The notes under the pieces were generated by a model, which saw only the letters and a program-made list of their open reading frames with translations, did no database searches and was not told the origin of the DNA. A stretch of DNA of 64,000 nucleotides from a virus. The stretch is taken from IMG/VR virus record IMGVR_UViG_3300037091_000310, positions 1 through 64,000 of that record. One strand, given 5' to 3'. This document shows, one piece after another, positions 32,116 to 40,580 of the stretch; position 1 is the first letter of the stretch; each line of letters opens with the position of its first letter. The position numbers and the translations under genes are program-made.

Positions 32116-32595
32116 ATGAGCACAGAAAAAAACCCCATCAGCAAGACATGCGTCATTAATGACCCGCTGATTAATACTGTTCAGAATTTGCTATCCACTG
32201 GATGGCGCAAGAAAGAGGATCGTGTTTTCTACAAAGGTAGGAACACTTATATTATAGAGTTGAATGGTAATTACCATCCAATGTGGGGAATTGAGATCAC
32301 ACCCATTAATGATGGTTTTGATCCAAACGATTGGAAGCTGCGAAAAGATTTAAACAGCCTAAAGAACTTGGGCCACGTTACCGACAAGAGGCTTTATCTT
32401 AACGACGGCAACAAAGAAGAAATATCACATATGATTGCTGCATTACAACAGAATCGTTTTAATTTAATCTACGACAATTCCTATGTAGTATTTAGAGCAG
32501 CGCCTAATCGTGTGAGAATCTTTAAAATTGCCGCTACGATGGATTTAGTCGAACAGCCAGACGGCTGGTATGTTGGAGAGAAAAAGATATTATGA
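32116..32595 (+). CDS. hypothetical protein in the recombination operon
   Basis: A 159-residue protein from the ATG at 32116; an alternative ATG at 32092 adds 8 residues. It is mixed alpha/beta with two similar halves of strands around YIIELNGNYHPMWGIEI and YVVFRAAPNRVRIFKI. I do not recognise it. It lies between the gp46- and UvsX-like genes. Confidence 0.6.
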   Translation: MSTEKNPISKTCVINDPLINTVQNLLSTGWRKKEDRVFYKGRNTYIIELNGNYHPMWGIEITPINDGFDPNDWKLRKDLNSLKNLGHVTDKRLYLNDGNKEEISHMIAALQQNRFNLIYDNSYVVFRAAPNRVRIFKIAATMDLVEQPDGWYVGEKKIL

Positions 32596-32607
32596 AGATA
32601 GGAAAAT

Positions 32608-32793
32608 ATGTGGGACGAAGTTTCTGTTTGGGAAAATGAGGGTGGTTTTAATCGCGAGATTGAAAATCATGGCTCGAAAGAATTAAAAAAGCTTCTAAAA
32701 ACATTTGAAAAAATGACACCAGAAGAATATAGAATTTTGCATCAAAAAGCTTGTGAGCTCGAAAAAGAGGACCCGAGTCCAAAAATAATATGA
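32608..32793 (+). CDS. small acidic hypothetical protein
   Basis: A 61-residue helical, highly charged protein between the recombination genes, with a weak AGGA site and ATGA overlap with the next gene. The function is unknown. Confidence 0.55.
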   Translation: MWDEVSVWENEGGFNREIENHGSKELKKLLKTFEKMTPEEYRILHQKACELEKEDPSPKII

Positions 32794-33200
32794 ATCTAAA
32801 AATAGGATCCCGTATATTTCTAAAGAAAGCATTCATTGAAAGAATAGTTAAAACCGGCGATATGTCTGGTAGCTCGTTGGCATTTGGCATAGTGGCAATC
32901 ACAGATTATGCCATAAACTTAAAGAATTTACGAACTGGAAAGCTATACACTATTCCTCTAAGTGAAATGCAAGGCAACGTAGATGAGTCAGCTGACTTAC
33001 AACAACCACGACCAATAGCGACTCCAAAAGAAAAGACTGAAGTAGTAACACTAAATTCGACAATCAAAATTGAAACACCAACAAAGCCAAAGAAAGATTT
33101 TACATATGAAGCTACTGCTACTTTACATTTTCCTGCCGCTACTGCAAATGTCGTTATATTAAAGACCGGCGACCCATTTGCCTATTTATATGAGAGCTAA
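32790..33200 (+). CDS. hypothetical protein
   Basis: A 136-residue protein. The N-terminal part (IGSRIFLKKAFIERIVKTGD ... GIVAITDYAINLKNLRTGKLYTIP, given in pieces) looks like a small SH3-like barrel. The second half is a P/K/T-rich linker and a short strand region. It is coupled to the gene upstream by ATGA. Confidence 0.55.
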   Translation: MNLKIGSRIFLKKAFIERIVKTGDMSGSSLAFGIVAITDYAINLKNLRTGKLYTIPLSEMQGNVDESADLQQPRPIATPKEKTEVVTLNSTIKIETPTKPKKDFTYEATATLHFPAATANVVILKTGDPFAYLYES

Positions 33201-33208
33201 GACAAACA

Positions 33209-33230
33209 GCATATATCATACAATATATTA
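33209..33230 (+). promoter_or_regulatory. GCATATAT element upstream of uvsX
   Basis: GCATATATCATACAATATAT lies in the 68-nt gap before the uvsX-like gene, which has its own AAGGAG site. It is similar to the elements at 29232 and 37620, in front of the other replication and recombination units. Confidence 0.35.
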
Positions 33231-33268
33231 GTGTGATTAAAGCATTAAAAACGTAAGGAGTAAAAACA

Positions 33269-34381
33269 ATGGATAGAGAATTAAGTGTTCTAGAGAAAAG
33301 TTTGTTAGGAAACATCAACAAAAAGTTTGGCAAAGACATGGAACTAATGGTTCAGCTCACCGATGATGCCATCTACGGTAAACCAAGAGGTTGGGTAGAC
33401 ACTGGCATTTACGCATTAAATTGGTTAATATCTGGTGACTTTAATGGCGGTTATCCGGGTGGACGAATTACCGAAATGGCTGGCGATCCAAGCACAGGCA
33501 AATCATTGCTTTGTGAAATGGCCATCAAAGATAAGGATTTAGGACTCGTAATTTATTTTGATACAGAGACTGCTATAGATAAAGACTTCTTAAAATTCTT
33601 AGGTGTAGATAATTCTAAAATTCTTTATCAACCAATCGACACAGTAGAACAATTAATTAGAGTATGTCAAGAAGTGTTAGATACTGTTGTAGCTAATAAC
33701 CAGACTGAAAAGAAAATTTTAATGATCATTGATTCGATAGCTCTAGCTTCCACCGAAAAAGAAATGGATCCTGAAGGTGGGCAAGACATGGGCTATAAGG
33801 CCAGAATGCTCAGAAAGTTCTTCAGAGTATATGCTCGCAAGATTGAGAAATATAACATCGCTTTATTAGCCACTAACCATTACACTCAGAAAGTAGGCCA
33901 GAGTTATGGTCCAAGTAAGGTTACAACGGGCGGTAGTGGGCTGCTATATGCCGCTAGCGTGCGACTAGATCTTAAGGTGGTAGAACTTGAAATCGATAAG
34001 AAGCTTGAATCATTAGGCGCTAGTTCTGTAATGATCCAAGCAAAAACTGAAAAAAATAGATGCTTTTCGCCTAAACGTAAAGTCAATTTCATGCTAGATT
34101 TTGAGAAGGGTGTCAATAGATATAGCGGCTTATTTAAGATTTTGCAAGATTACAAACTAGCCACAAAAGGGGGCGCTTGGTGCAAATTGGGATTCGAAGT
34201 AGACCCAGAAATACCTGAAAAATTCTTTGAGAAAGACTTTCCTGGTATTGTAGAAAAATACAACTTGCTACCAATAATTCAAAGCAATCTACAACAAGTT
34301 ATAAGCAAAGACATTGATACAGAAGATCTTGAAATAGAAGCAATGGAAGAAGTGACTGCCAAAGAGTCAGATGGAGAGTAA
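33269..34381 (+). CDS. uvsX: UvsX-like RecA-type recombinase
   Basis: A 370-residue RecA/UvsX-family ATPase. Walker A AGDPSTGKS is at residues 71-79, the catalytic Glu segment YFDTETAID near 96-104, Walker B ILMIIDSIALAS near 152, and the L2 region TTGGSGLLYAAS near 222. It forms filaments on single-stranded DNA for strand exchange and recombination-dependent replication. The size is near T4 UvsX (391). Confidence 0.93.
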   Translation: MDRELSVLEKSLLGNINKKFGKDMELMVQLTDDAIYGKPRGWVDTGIYALNWLISGDFNGGYPGGRITEMAGDPSTGKSLLCEMAIKDKDLGLVIYFDTETAIDKDFLKFLGVDNSKILYQPIDTVEQLIRVCQEVLDTVVANNQTEKKILMIIDSIALASTEKEMDPEGGQDMGYKARMLRKFFRVYARKIEKYNIALLATNHYTQKVGQSYGPSKVTTGGSGLLYAASVRLDLKVVELEIDKKLESLGASSVMIQAKTEKNRCFSPKRKVNFMLDFEKGVNRYSGLFKILQDYKLATKGGAWCKLGFEVDPEIPEKFFEKDFPGIVEKYNLLPIIQSNLQQVISKDIDTEDLEIEAMEEVTAKESDGE

Positions 34382-34392
34382 GGAGAAATTAA

Positions 34393-34800
34393 ATGCCTAA
34401 TGAATATGAGGCTAAAATACGAAACACCGCCGATACTATAAGATCGTTAAGGGAGAATTCAGGAGCAACTTCAAGCACATTTATGTTTGCCGTCTTGGCA
34501 ACTTTATTAGCTAAGAATAAGATTTCCGATAAAGACCTCGACGTTATATTTGATGTAGAGAAGTTTCAAACTCGTAACACCTTAAAGAGTTATTACGAAC
34601 AAGGCCAGGGTGACCCACATTTCGAAATGAAAAGTGAGCAAGAATTAATCGATGTTCAAAATGTTTGTGATGCACAAGTAGACGAATACAATAAGTTTGT
34701 CAAACAAGTTGCTTCGCAAATAAAAACTAAAAGACAGAAAAGGAAAGACGGAACTATCCCCGGCAAAGATGAAGACGAGGATGAAGACGAAGATGAATGA
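34393..34800 (+). CDS. hypothetical protein with poly-DE tail, possible recombination mediator
   Basis: A 135-residue helical protein directly after uvsX (11 nt, AAGGAG site), ending in a DEDEDEDEDE tail. The size and position would suit a UvsY-like mediator, and acidic tails are typical of SSB-type partners. No sequence signature proves it. Confidence 0.55.
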   Translation: MPNEYEAKIRNTADTIRSLRENSGATSSTFMFAVLATLLAKNKISDKDLDVIFDVEKFQTRNTLKSYYEQGQGDPHFEMKSEQELIDVQNVCDAQVDEYNKFVKQVASQIKTKRQKRKDGTIPGKDEDEDEDEDE

Positions 34801-35050
34801 GCCATATAAACCAATCGAAGATTTAAAAGACGATTGGGACTTTGTAAAATCAGATGAAGAAATCATAGCTCGTTATGGACAAGAAACCTATGATCTAATA
34901 AAAAAAGTGGCCGAGTCTAGCGAGAAAAGAATTGCACTTAGATTGAAAAGATCTAAGACGCTTTGGGGTCGATATCTCAATTGGCGAACTGATCGCCAAG
35001 AAAGAAAAGCGGCAGTCAACTTCATCATGTATGGACCGGGTGGCGATTAA
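34796..35050 (+). CDS. hypothetical protein
   Basis: An 84-residue protein. The start at 34796 was chosen for its ATGA overlap with the preceding stop. It is helical and basic in its second half (KRSKTLWGRYLNWRTDRQERK). The function is unknown. Confidence 0.55.
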   Translation, partial: NEPYKPIEDLKDDWDFVKSDEEIIARYGQETYDLIKKVAESSEKRIALRLKRSKTLWGRYLNWRTDRQERKAAVNFIMYGPGGD

Positions 35051-35066
35051 AAATAAGGAGAAAACA

Positions 35067-35342
35067 ATGACATTCAAAAAATTCAAGTACACAAAGAAAA
35101 GCGACAATGAAACTAAGGACTATTTTGTTCTAGTATTAGATGAAAATAAAAACCCTAAACATTTTGGTGGTATTGAGTTAGGATTGCTAGATGATAAAGA
35201 AATATCACAACTGATTACAATTCAAAGTAAATATGAAGAGGCCGTAAAGCCTTTTGTAAGTAAGGCCTATAGACTTTTCATAGAAGAGAACATTAATGAC
35301 GTCCGTACTGACAGTGAAGACGAACTTCTTGATTCTAAGTAG
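35067..35342 (+). CDS. hypothetical SH3-like protein
   Basis: A 91-residue protein. The start at 35067 follows AAGGAGAAAACA. The pattern FKYTKKSDNETKDYFVLVLDE then GIELGLL is frequent in small T4-like phage proteins of unknown function. It overlaps the UvsW-like gene by 47 nt. Confidence 0.6.
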   Translation: MTFKKFKYTKKSDNETKDYFVLVLDENKNPKHFGGIELGLLDDKEISQLITIQSKYEEAVKPFVSKAYRLFIEENINDVRTDSEDELLDSK

Positions 35343-36675
35343 CGAAGACACAGATCTTTTAGAAAATATATACGATACACTTAGTTTTGCCGACACCTCT
35401 AAAGCTTTCTATAATGGAGTCTTTAATAAAGATCGAATAACACAAGTACGTTTTTCAAAGTATGTAGAGGGATTAGGCTTACCAAGTTTAAGGATTCCCA
35501 TAGGCTTTCTTGATTTTATTCAGAGTGTGCTTAAAGGTTATAGCCACACTGTAGTTGATGATAGAAAGCCTATAAAAGAAATCGAAGTAGACGACATAGA
35601 AAATCTAGAAGGCATAGAATTAGTAGAACATCAAATAGGTGCAATCTATAAAGCTTTAGGTAGAAGACGAGGAATTGTACGAGCTCCCACTGCTTCAGGT
35701 AAAACAGAAATATTTTTAGCCATACTTAACATGCTTGAAGAACCCTCTTTAGTTTTATTTAACCGTGAACAGCTTGCTAAACAAACGGTAGATAGAGCTG
35801 CAGAGCGTGGCCTAGATGTAGGCTTAGTTCAAGGTCCAAATGTTTTAGAAAAAAATATTACGATGGCCACAGTACAGAGCATACACAAACTCAAGAACAT
35901 ACACAAATATAAAAACCTTGTATTAGATGAAGTACATAACTGTGGATCTAAATCATATCAAAAAGTTTTGAAGTTAGCTCATTGGGAAAGAGTGTATGGA
36001 TTTAGTGCTACACCCGTCGATCCTAAAAAAATGAATTTGAGATCTGCTAAATTAATTGCCTATGTGGGACCTATAATTTATGACGTCAGTGCTAAAGAAT
36101 TAATGGAAGCCGAGATTATAGCTAAACCAAAAATCTTTATGCTGCCTGTAAACGAACCAGACGATCTTGAAGACTGTAATTATAGAGAAGCTGAGATGTT
36201 GGGTTTGATCTATAACACTTACCGAAACAATCTGATCAAAGACTTGGCTGAAAAACATAAAGAAGATAAGGTATTGATTTTGACTAAATATATCGACCAG
36301 GGGCAAGAAATAGCTAAGTTGATACCTGATGCTGAATTTATATGGCACGAAGTATCAGTCGCAGAGAGATTAAAAGCAGTCGCAAGATTTGAGAGCGGCG
36401 AGCTCAAGATATTAATAGCTTCCCGTATCCTTGATGAAGGCATAGATATTAAAGAATTCAAAGTTCTAATAATAGCCAGTGCAGGTATTAGCTTTATAAA
36501 AACTATCCAGAGATTAGGACGCGGCTTAAGAGTTACTGAAGATAAAAAGAATATAACAGTCTATGATTTTATGGACAACACCAGCCCCAAATTACTTAAA
36601 CATTCCCGTGCGAGAAAAAAGACTTACAAAATGTTTGGTTATGATGACATAACTGTAGTGGAGAAAATAGCATGA
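35296..36675 (+). CDS. uvsW: UvsW-like superfamily 2 helicase
   Basis: A 459-residue SF2 helicase. Motif I is APTASGKTE (about 130-138), motif II LDEVHN (210-215), motif III GFSATP (235-240), and motif VI QRLGRGLR near residue 408. It unwinds branched DNA and R-loops and regulates the switch to recombination-dependent replication in T4. The length is shorter than T4 UvsW (587). It overlaps the preceding gene. Confidence 0.9.
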   Translation: MTSVLTVKTNFLILSSEDTDLLENIYDTLSFADTSKAFYNGVFNKDRITQVRFSKYVEGLGLPSLRIPIGFLDFIQSVLKGYSHTVVDDRKPIKEIEVDDIENLEGIELVEHQIGAIYKALGRRRGIVRAPTASGKTEIFLAILNMLEEPSLVLFNREQLAKQTVDRAAERGLDVGLVQGPNVLEKNITMATVQSIHKLKNIHKYKNLVLDEVHNCGSKSYQKVLKLAHWERVYGFSATPVDPKKMNLRSAKLIAYVGPIIYDVSAKELMEAEIIAKPKIFMLPVNEPDDLEDCNYREAEMLGLIYNTYRNNLIKDLAEKHKEDKVLILTKYIDQGQEIAKLIPDAEFIWHEVSVAERLKAVARFESGELKILIASRILDEGIDIKEFKVLIIASAGISFIKTIQRLGRGLRVTEDKKNITVYDFMDNTSPKLLKHSRARKKTYKMFGYDDITVVEKIA

Positions 36676-36848
36676 TAGAAATACACGATGAAAAATTTAT
36701 CGCTGAAGGAATAGACGACGCCTCTTATTTTATTGAGAAATATAAAGTGACTGGCGACGCTATAAATTTAGATAAAGCTGCTCTTTTATTGAAGAGTGTA
36801 AAAGTTTATCTAACCGCAAAGAAGAGCGTTCTCAACTATGAAATATGA
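36672..36848 (+). CDS. small acidic helical protein
   Basis: A 58-residue protein starting with ATGA overlap on the uvsW stop. It has two predicted helices (DDASYFIEKYKV and DKAALLLKSVKVYLTA). T4 also encodes a small protein after uvsW, but homology cannot be asserted. Confidence 0.55.
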   Translation: MIEIHDEKFIAEGIDDASYFIEKYKVTGDAINLDKAALLLKSVKVYLTAKKSVLNYEI

Positions 36849-36966
36849 AAACCCTTATCCAATCGAGAGTGTTACAGTCGAATTTGTAGCAATACAACAT
36901 GGCTGGAAAAATTATATCTGGAGTGTATTGTATCAAAGAGAACCAAAATATAGGAGAGGAAACTAG
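36838..36966 (+). CDS. very small hypothetical protein
   Basis: A 42-residue open frame (MKYENPYPIESVTVEFVAIQ) overlapping the previous gene by 11 nt and ending 2 nt before the next start. The tight packing and the in-phase AT-rich codon use make it plausible. Confidence 0.45.
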   Translation: MKYENPYPIESVTVEFVAIQHGWKNYIWSVLYQREPKYRRGN

Positions 36967-36968
36967 AG

Positions 36969-37232
36969 ATGCCTTTATACGAATATGATTGTCCAAAATG
37001 TAAAACTAGAACAGATCACTTACATGGTTATAATAAGAAACCAAAACTAAAATGTCCAGAATGCGGTACGCTATTAGCGAAAAGATTTTCACTTACGTCA
37101 TCTATAATAATTAAACAATCATTTAAAGCCGTTTCGAATCCCAGATGGTTAGACAAAAAAATAGAGAAGATAAGAGCCAATCCAGACTTAGACCCATACA
37201 AGAAACATAGGGATAAGGACACACCCTTATAA
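36969..37232 (+). CDS. FmdB-like zinc ribbon protein
   Basis: An 87-residue protein with the FmdB-family opening MPLYEYDCPKC and a second CPEC at residues 29-32, forming one zinc ribbon, then a Ser/Lys-rich tail. FmdB-type proteins are small putative regulators. In phages they are common near replication genes; the target is unknown. A GGAGAGG site precedes it. Confidence 0.75.
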   Translation: MPLYEYDCPKCKTRTDHLHGYNKKPKLKCPECGTLLAKRFSLTSSIIIKQSFKAVSNPRWLDKKIEKIRANPDLDPYKKHRDKDTPL

Positions 37233-37243
37233 GGAGCCTTTCT

Positions 37244-37471
37244 ATGGAACACAGAATATTAGTAGATGATGTTTTATACATCGTAGAAGATAATAAAATA
37301 GAAAAACTAAAAACATGGTTAACTAAAAATGGCCTAGAGGCAGGCCAAGTCAAAAGCGACTTAGATGTTGAAGATATAGTTTATGAGTTTGAAGCAACCG
37401 AACCGGTTTCTAGTAAGTTACCGGTCGAAGATAAAACCCCCAGGAGGAGAAGTAAGAAAAATGAAGATTAA
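37244..37471 (+). CDS. hypothetical protein
   Basis: A 75-residue acidic protein with an AAGGAG site, 11 nt after the FmdB-like gene. The basic C-terminus (RRRSKK) overlaps the next gene. The function is unknown. Confidence 0.55.
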   Translation: MEHRILVDDVLYIVEDNKIEKLKTWLTKNGLEAGQVKSDLDVEDIVYEFEATEPVSSKLPVEDKTPRRRSKKNED

Positions 37472-37607
37472 TCTCAAGAATTTCGATGAAACAGATTTAC
37501 TTGAGCTGAATGATGAAGCAATCGAGCAACTAAAAGATCAAGACTATAAAGAGACACAAAAAAAGAAAATGAATAGGAATACGAAACATATCGGTAGATC
37601 TAAATAA
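37461..37607 (+). CDS. small hypothetical protein
   Basis: A 48-residue charged helical protein (MKINLKNFDETDLLEL). The start at 37461 is supported by AGGAGGAGAA upstream. It is the last gene before the primase transcription unit. Confidence 0.5.
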   Translation: MKINLKNFDETDLLELNDEAIEQLKDQDYKETQKKKMNRNTKHIGRSK

Positions 37608-37619
37608 CTTCCCACCATT

Positions 37620-37636
37620 GCATATTATAATATATA
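37620..37636 (+). promoter_or_regulatory. GCATATTATAATATATA start-proximal element
   Basis: This AT-rich element ends exactly at the ATG of the primase gene, with no ribosome binding site. It contains TATTATAA, the -10-like half of class 1, and begins with GCATATT like the elements at 12654, 13121 and 29232. Confidence 0.45.
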
Positions 37637-38665
37637 ATGAAAATTAAGTACTCGTTCAAAACTGTTGAAAGTTTCCTCAAGGAGTACGTTAAAGACTATA
37701 AGGTATTGGGCAGCGGCGAATTAGCAATTAATTCGCCGTTCATGAGCGATACGACTTATGACTGTCATATAAACGTAGAGAAGGGAGCCTTCCATGATTG
37801 GGAATCTGACGAACATGGAAACATAGAGGACTTAGTCGCCATTATTCTTGAGACCGACGACCCCGATGAAGCCCGACGAACATTATTCAAATATGGCTTT
37901 GCTGATATTCAAATTCAAGACACCAGACCCCAAGAACCTTTAATCTTAGACACTAAAGAAATAACGCTACCACCAAATACGTTAGCTTTTAGCAAGAAAG
38001 AAAAACGTGGCGGTATTAGAAATTTACAACTCGCACAAGCATTCTTAATGGAAAAACTTGTCAACTATAAATTGGCCACTAGATATAACCTGCGATGGAC
38101 AGAAAGTTCTTATATAGGCAGTGTAAAAGATCCAGCTAAAAAATATAATCTTAGCCGCAGAATAATCATACCTACTTATGAAGATGGTAAATTAGTGTAT
38201 TTTCAAGCGAGAGATTATACAGGCAAGAGCGAATTAAGATACAAGAATCCGCCAAAGGAATTGCAGCTCAAAAGTATCATAGTCCCATTTTATGACTTGA
38301 TACTACCCAACGAAATTCTGTTCATAAGCGAAGGACCGTGGGAAGCTATTCAATATTCTGGAACTTACATGTTAGGGCCCGTGATTTCTGATAGGCAGAT
38401 ATTTAAGATCAAAAAGAAAAATCCTAAAGCGATATATTTTGTGCCAGATAATGATGAGACTGGCCGAAGAAAGTTGATCAAAAACTTGGGTCACATAAAA
38501 AGTTTTCTCAGTTGTCCTATATACATCGTCAAGTGGTGGAAGAATGATTATGCAAACTTCAAAGATCCAATTGATGCCAAGATAAAGTTTGATGATTTAG
38601 TGAATGCTGACTTTATTGAGTTTGACCAATATACCGAACTCAAAATAAGGATGGGTAATATATGA
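37637..38665 (+). CDS. TOPRIM DNA primase (gp61-like)
   Basis: A 342-residue protein. The N-terminal domain carries the primase-like INVEKGAFHDWESDEHGNIEDLV. A middle segment reads RRIIIPTYEDGKLVYFQARDY. The TOPRIM core supplies ISEGPWEAI (catalytic Glu) and FVPDNDETGRR (D-x-D). No intact N-terminal zinc-binding CHC2 cysteines are visible, unlike classical DnaG. It works with the helicase at 40581. The start appears leaderless. Confidence 0.85.
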   Translation: MKIKYSFKTVESFLKEYVKDYKVLGSGELAINSPFMSDTTYDCHINVEKGAFHDWESDEHGNIEDLVAIILETDDPDEARRTLFKYGFADIQIQDTRPQEPLILDTKEITLPPNTLAFSKKEKRGGIRNLQLAQAFLMEKLVNYKLATRYNLRWTESSYIGSVKDPAKKYNLSRRIIIPTYEDGKLVYFQARDYTGKSELRYKNPPKELQLKSIIVPFYDLILPNEILFISEGPWEAIQYSGTYMLGPVISDRQIFKIKKKNPKAIYFVPDNDETGRRKLIKNLGHIKSFLSCPIYIVKWWKNDYANFKDPIDAKIKFDDLVNADFIEFDQYTELKIRMGNI

Positions 38666-38889
38666 AGAAAGATTTTACGAAAGAAGACGCACTTTTGACA
38701 AAATGGAAACCATTTTTACCACCATGGAAAATAACCCACAGAAAGAGTAAAAAGCGTAAGATACTTCTACTGACAGCTCAATTACTTGATAATCAAGAAA
38801 AGTATATGAAAGGTTTACCGCCCCAAGGATCTTCATTACTTGAGTGGATGACCTCATTACATTCAGTGGAGCTCACAAATGAACGTTGA
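38662..38889 (+). CDS. hypothetical protein
   Basis: A 75-residue basic protein overlapping the primase stop by 4 nt. The segment KILLLTAQLLDNQEKYMKGL resembles the ALLENQ-type helix found near the N-termini of T4-like capsid proteins, but it is too short to be one. The function is unknown. Confidence 0.5.
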   Translation: MKKDFTKEDALLTKWKPFLPPWKITHRKSKKRKILLLTAQLLDNQEKYMKGLPPQGSSLLEWMTSLHSVELTNER

Positions 38890-39352
38890 AATCGAACGCA
38901 AGTTCCTTGTAAAAGGAGACGGTTACAAAAGCCTTAGATTTAAAATCTATCGTCAAGGATATCTCTCCACAGAAACGAAGCATACAGTAAGGGTGCGAAC
39001 GGTAGGGCGAAAAGCCTTTATAACCATCAAGGGTAAAAGAGTTGGAATTAGTCGGACTGAGTTTGAATACGAAATTCCTTATAGTGATGCCAAAGAAATG
39101 CTTGAGTTTCTATGCGAAAGGCCTATCATAGAAAAGACGCGATATATTGTTAAATACGGCGAACTGACTTGGGAAGTAGATGAATTCATGGGTGAGAACC
39201 AAGGACTTGTAATAGCAGAAGTTGAGCTCGAGAGCGAAGATCAAAAAATTCATTTGCCGCCATGGGTAGGAGAAGATGTATCAAAAGATCCCCGCTATGC
39301 TAATTCTAATTTAGTGAGGAATCCTTACAAATCATGGCCGACAAAGAATTAA
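38879..39352 (+). CDS. CYTH-domain triphosphatase
   Basis: A 157-residue complete CYTH protein: N-terminal ExExK motif (VEIERKFLV), RQGYLST, then VRVRTVGRKAFITIKGK, EKTRYIVKYG and WEVDEFMGEN, all lining the tunnel that binds triphosphate and metal. Family members hydrolyse inorganic triphosphate or thiamine triphosphate; adenylate cyclase activity also occurs. Its neighbours are replication genes, so nucleotide metabolism is a guess. Confidence 0.9.
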   Translation: MNVEIERKFLVKGDGYKSLRFKIYRQGYLSTETKHTVRVRTVGRKAFITIKGKRVGISRTEFEYEIPYSDAKEMLEFLCERPIIEKTRYIVKYGELTWEVDEFMGENQGLVIAEVELESEDQKIHLPPWVGEDVSKDPRYANSNLVRNPYKSWPTKN

Positions 39353-39570
39353 CACTTGCATTACTTAAAGCAAGAGAGTGGATAAAAATAAGAGGTGTGC
39401 TAGTTCAAGTCTCACAAGAATATTCGCCTGACGGCATTGGAAGATTTCATGTAGATTTCATGACCACTAATATGGATTCACAACAACGATTGGGTCAGCT
39501 CATCTATCAAAATGTAATGCCATATAGTCCAACTAAAGAAACTGAACTCTGGATTATTAAAGTTGATTAG
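39334..39570 (+). CDS. hypothetical protein
   Basis: A 78-residue protein overlapping the CYTH gene by 19 nt. It has a short helix and a beta sheet (WIKIRGVLVQVS ... GRFHVDFMTT). I do not recognise it. Confidence 0.5.
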   Translation: MADKELTLALLKAREWIKIRGVLVQVSQEYSPDGIGRFHVDFMTTNMDSQQRLGQLIYQNVMPYSPTKETELWIIKVD

Positions 39571-39754
39571 TAAGAAGGTTACTATTTTGATGCTTAGAGG
39601 CTTACACTGTGGAAACTGTCGGCACTTAGCACACATAGTAAGTGCAGTCGGTACCGGCTACTTATATCATTGTGAAAATAAAAAGTCTCGGCGACCAACG
39701 ATGTCGTTAGAGGAAGCACGTTATCCGTGTAGCCATTGGAAAAAAGTTAAGTAA
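39563..39754 (+). CDS. four-cysteine miniprotein
   Basis: Either TTG 39563 (63 residues) or ATG 39590 (54 residues) may start it. It contains CGNC, a third Cys in LYHCEN and the ending YPCSHW, the four-Cys pattern found across the window. Confidence 0.55.
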   Translation: MISKKVTILMLRGLHCGNCRHLAHIVSAVGTGYLYHCENKKSRRPTMSLEEARYPCSHWKKVK

Positions 39755-40073
39755 TTACTTTTACGATTGTTGTAAGTGTAAGAATAGCGCACAGCCGTTA
39801 GATGATATAGGCTTATACTGTCGAGCGAAAGAAAAAGACGTATTGCCGTCTCAAAAAAAGTGCGAACATTATGCGGAGTATACATTGACTAAGAAAGAGT
39901 TCACAATAGGAGTTCTCAAAGATGAGTTGTGGTGTTGTTTATGTGTGCGTGGAACGGTAATTGCAAAGCCGGGCTCTCCTATTTATTGCACTATACATAA
40001 TAGAGATGTGGCAATAAAATCACCACCATGCAAAAATTATTGCGATTGGAGAGGACCTATAAAAAATGAATGA
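39735..40073 (+). CDS. cysteine-rich small protein, start unclear
   Basis: The frame ends at 40073 and is sensible from about 39747 (YFYDCCKCKNS ... GLYCRAKE ... KCEHY), giving a first four-Cys knuckle, then LWCCLCVRG, YCTIH and PCKNYCDW, a second one. No ATG precedes the first knuckle. ATT at 39735 or TTG at 39843 are the only in-frame candidates seen, and the latter would lose the first knuckle. It may be a fusion of two miniprotein units. Confidence 0.45.
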   Translation: MGKKLSNYFYDCCKCKNSAQPLDDIGLYCRAKEKDVLPSQKKCEHYAEYTLTKKEFTIGVLKDELWCCLCVRGTVIAKPGSPIYCTIHNRDVAIKSPPCKNYCDWRGPIKNE

Positions 40074-40563
40074 TCTAAAATTCAATTGGCTTGGTGAAGG
40101 AATGCACTATGGACAAGACACTCACTTCTTTTGCCTAACAGCTTTTAACATTGACCTTATATATTCAATCAATAAAAGAACTAAAATGTCAGACGGCGAA
40201 GAGTCGTTTGTAATAAATCGAGTAACACAAAAAAGTATAGGTAATGTCAACAAGAATAGAAGTATAGATGAAACTATAAACAATGTCTTTTTAATAAAAA
40301 CAGATGATGCCTTTCATAGGAAATTCAAACATAGTTACTATTTGCTTAAGTTTGTTACAGATACTAATGTTATTACGATAGGTAAATATTCAGATAACAC
40401 TGCTAGTAGTTCTTTTTATCTAATCTGCGGTACTGACTATATAAATCTATTAGCTGATACTAAAAAAGTTGAGTCAGCCGACGATATTAGAGAAACAGCG
40501 TTCAAACCACTTATGTGTGTGTTTGATCGCAACGAAATGACTAAGGAACTGCTTCGAGATTAA
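40066..40563 (+). CDS. hypothetical protein
   Basis: A 165-residue alpha/beta protein between the primase group and the helicase gene, overlapping the previous frame by 8 nt. There is no recognisable motif. Confidence 0.55.
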   Translation: MNDLKFNWLGEGMHYGQDTHFFCLTAFNIDLIYSINKRTKMSDGEESFVINRVTQKSIGNVNKNRSIDETINNVFLIKTDDAFHRKFKHSYYLLKFVTDTNVITIGKYSDNTASSSFYLICGTDYINLLADTKKVESADDIRETAFKPLMCVFDRNEMTKELLRD

Positions 40564-40580
40564 GGAGATAAAGTTAGCCC

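Noticed and set aside
37130-37145. GTTTCGAATCC, similar to a tRNA T-loop (also at 45128)
   Set aside because: No acceptor or anticodon stems surround it. One copy is inside the FmdB-like gene and the other is the class 1 promoter-like site.
38662-38889. Fragment of a major capsid protein (LLDNQ helix)
   Set aside because: Only a dozen residues are reminiscent, and no further capsid sequence follows in any frame.
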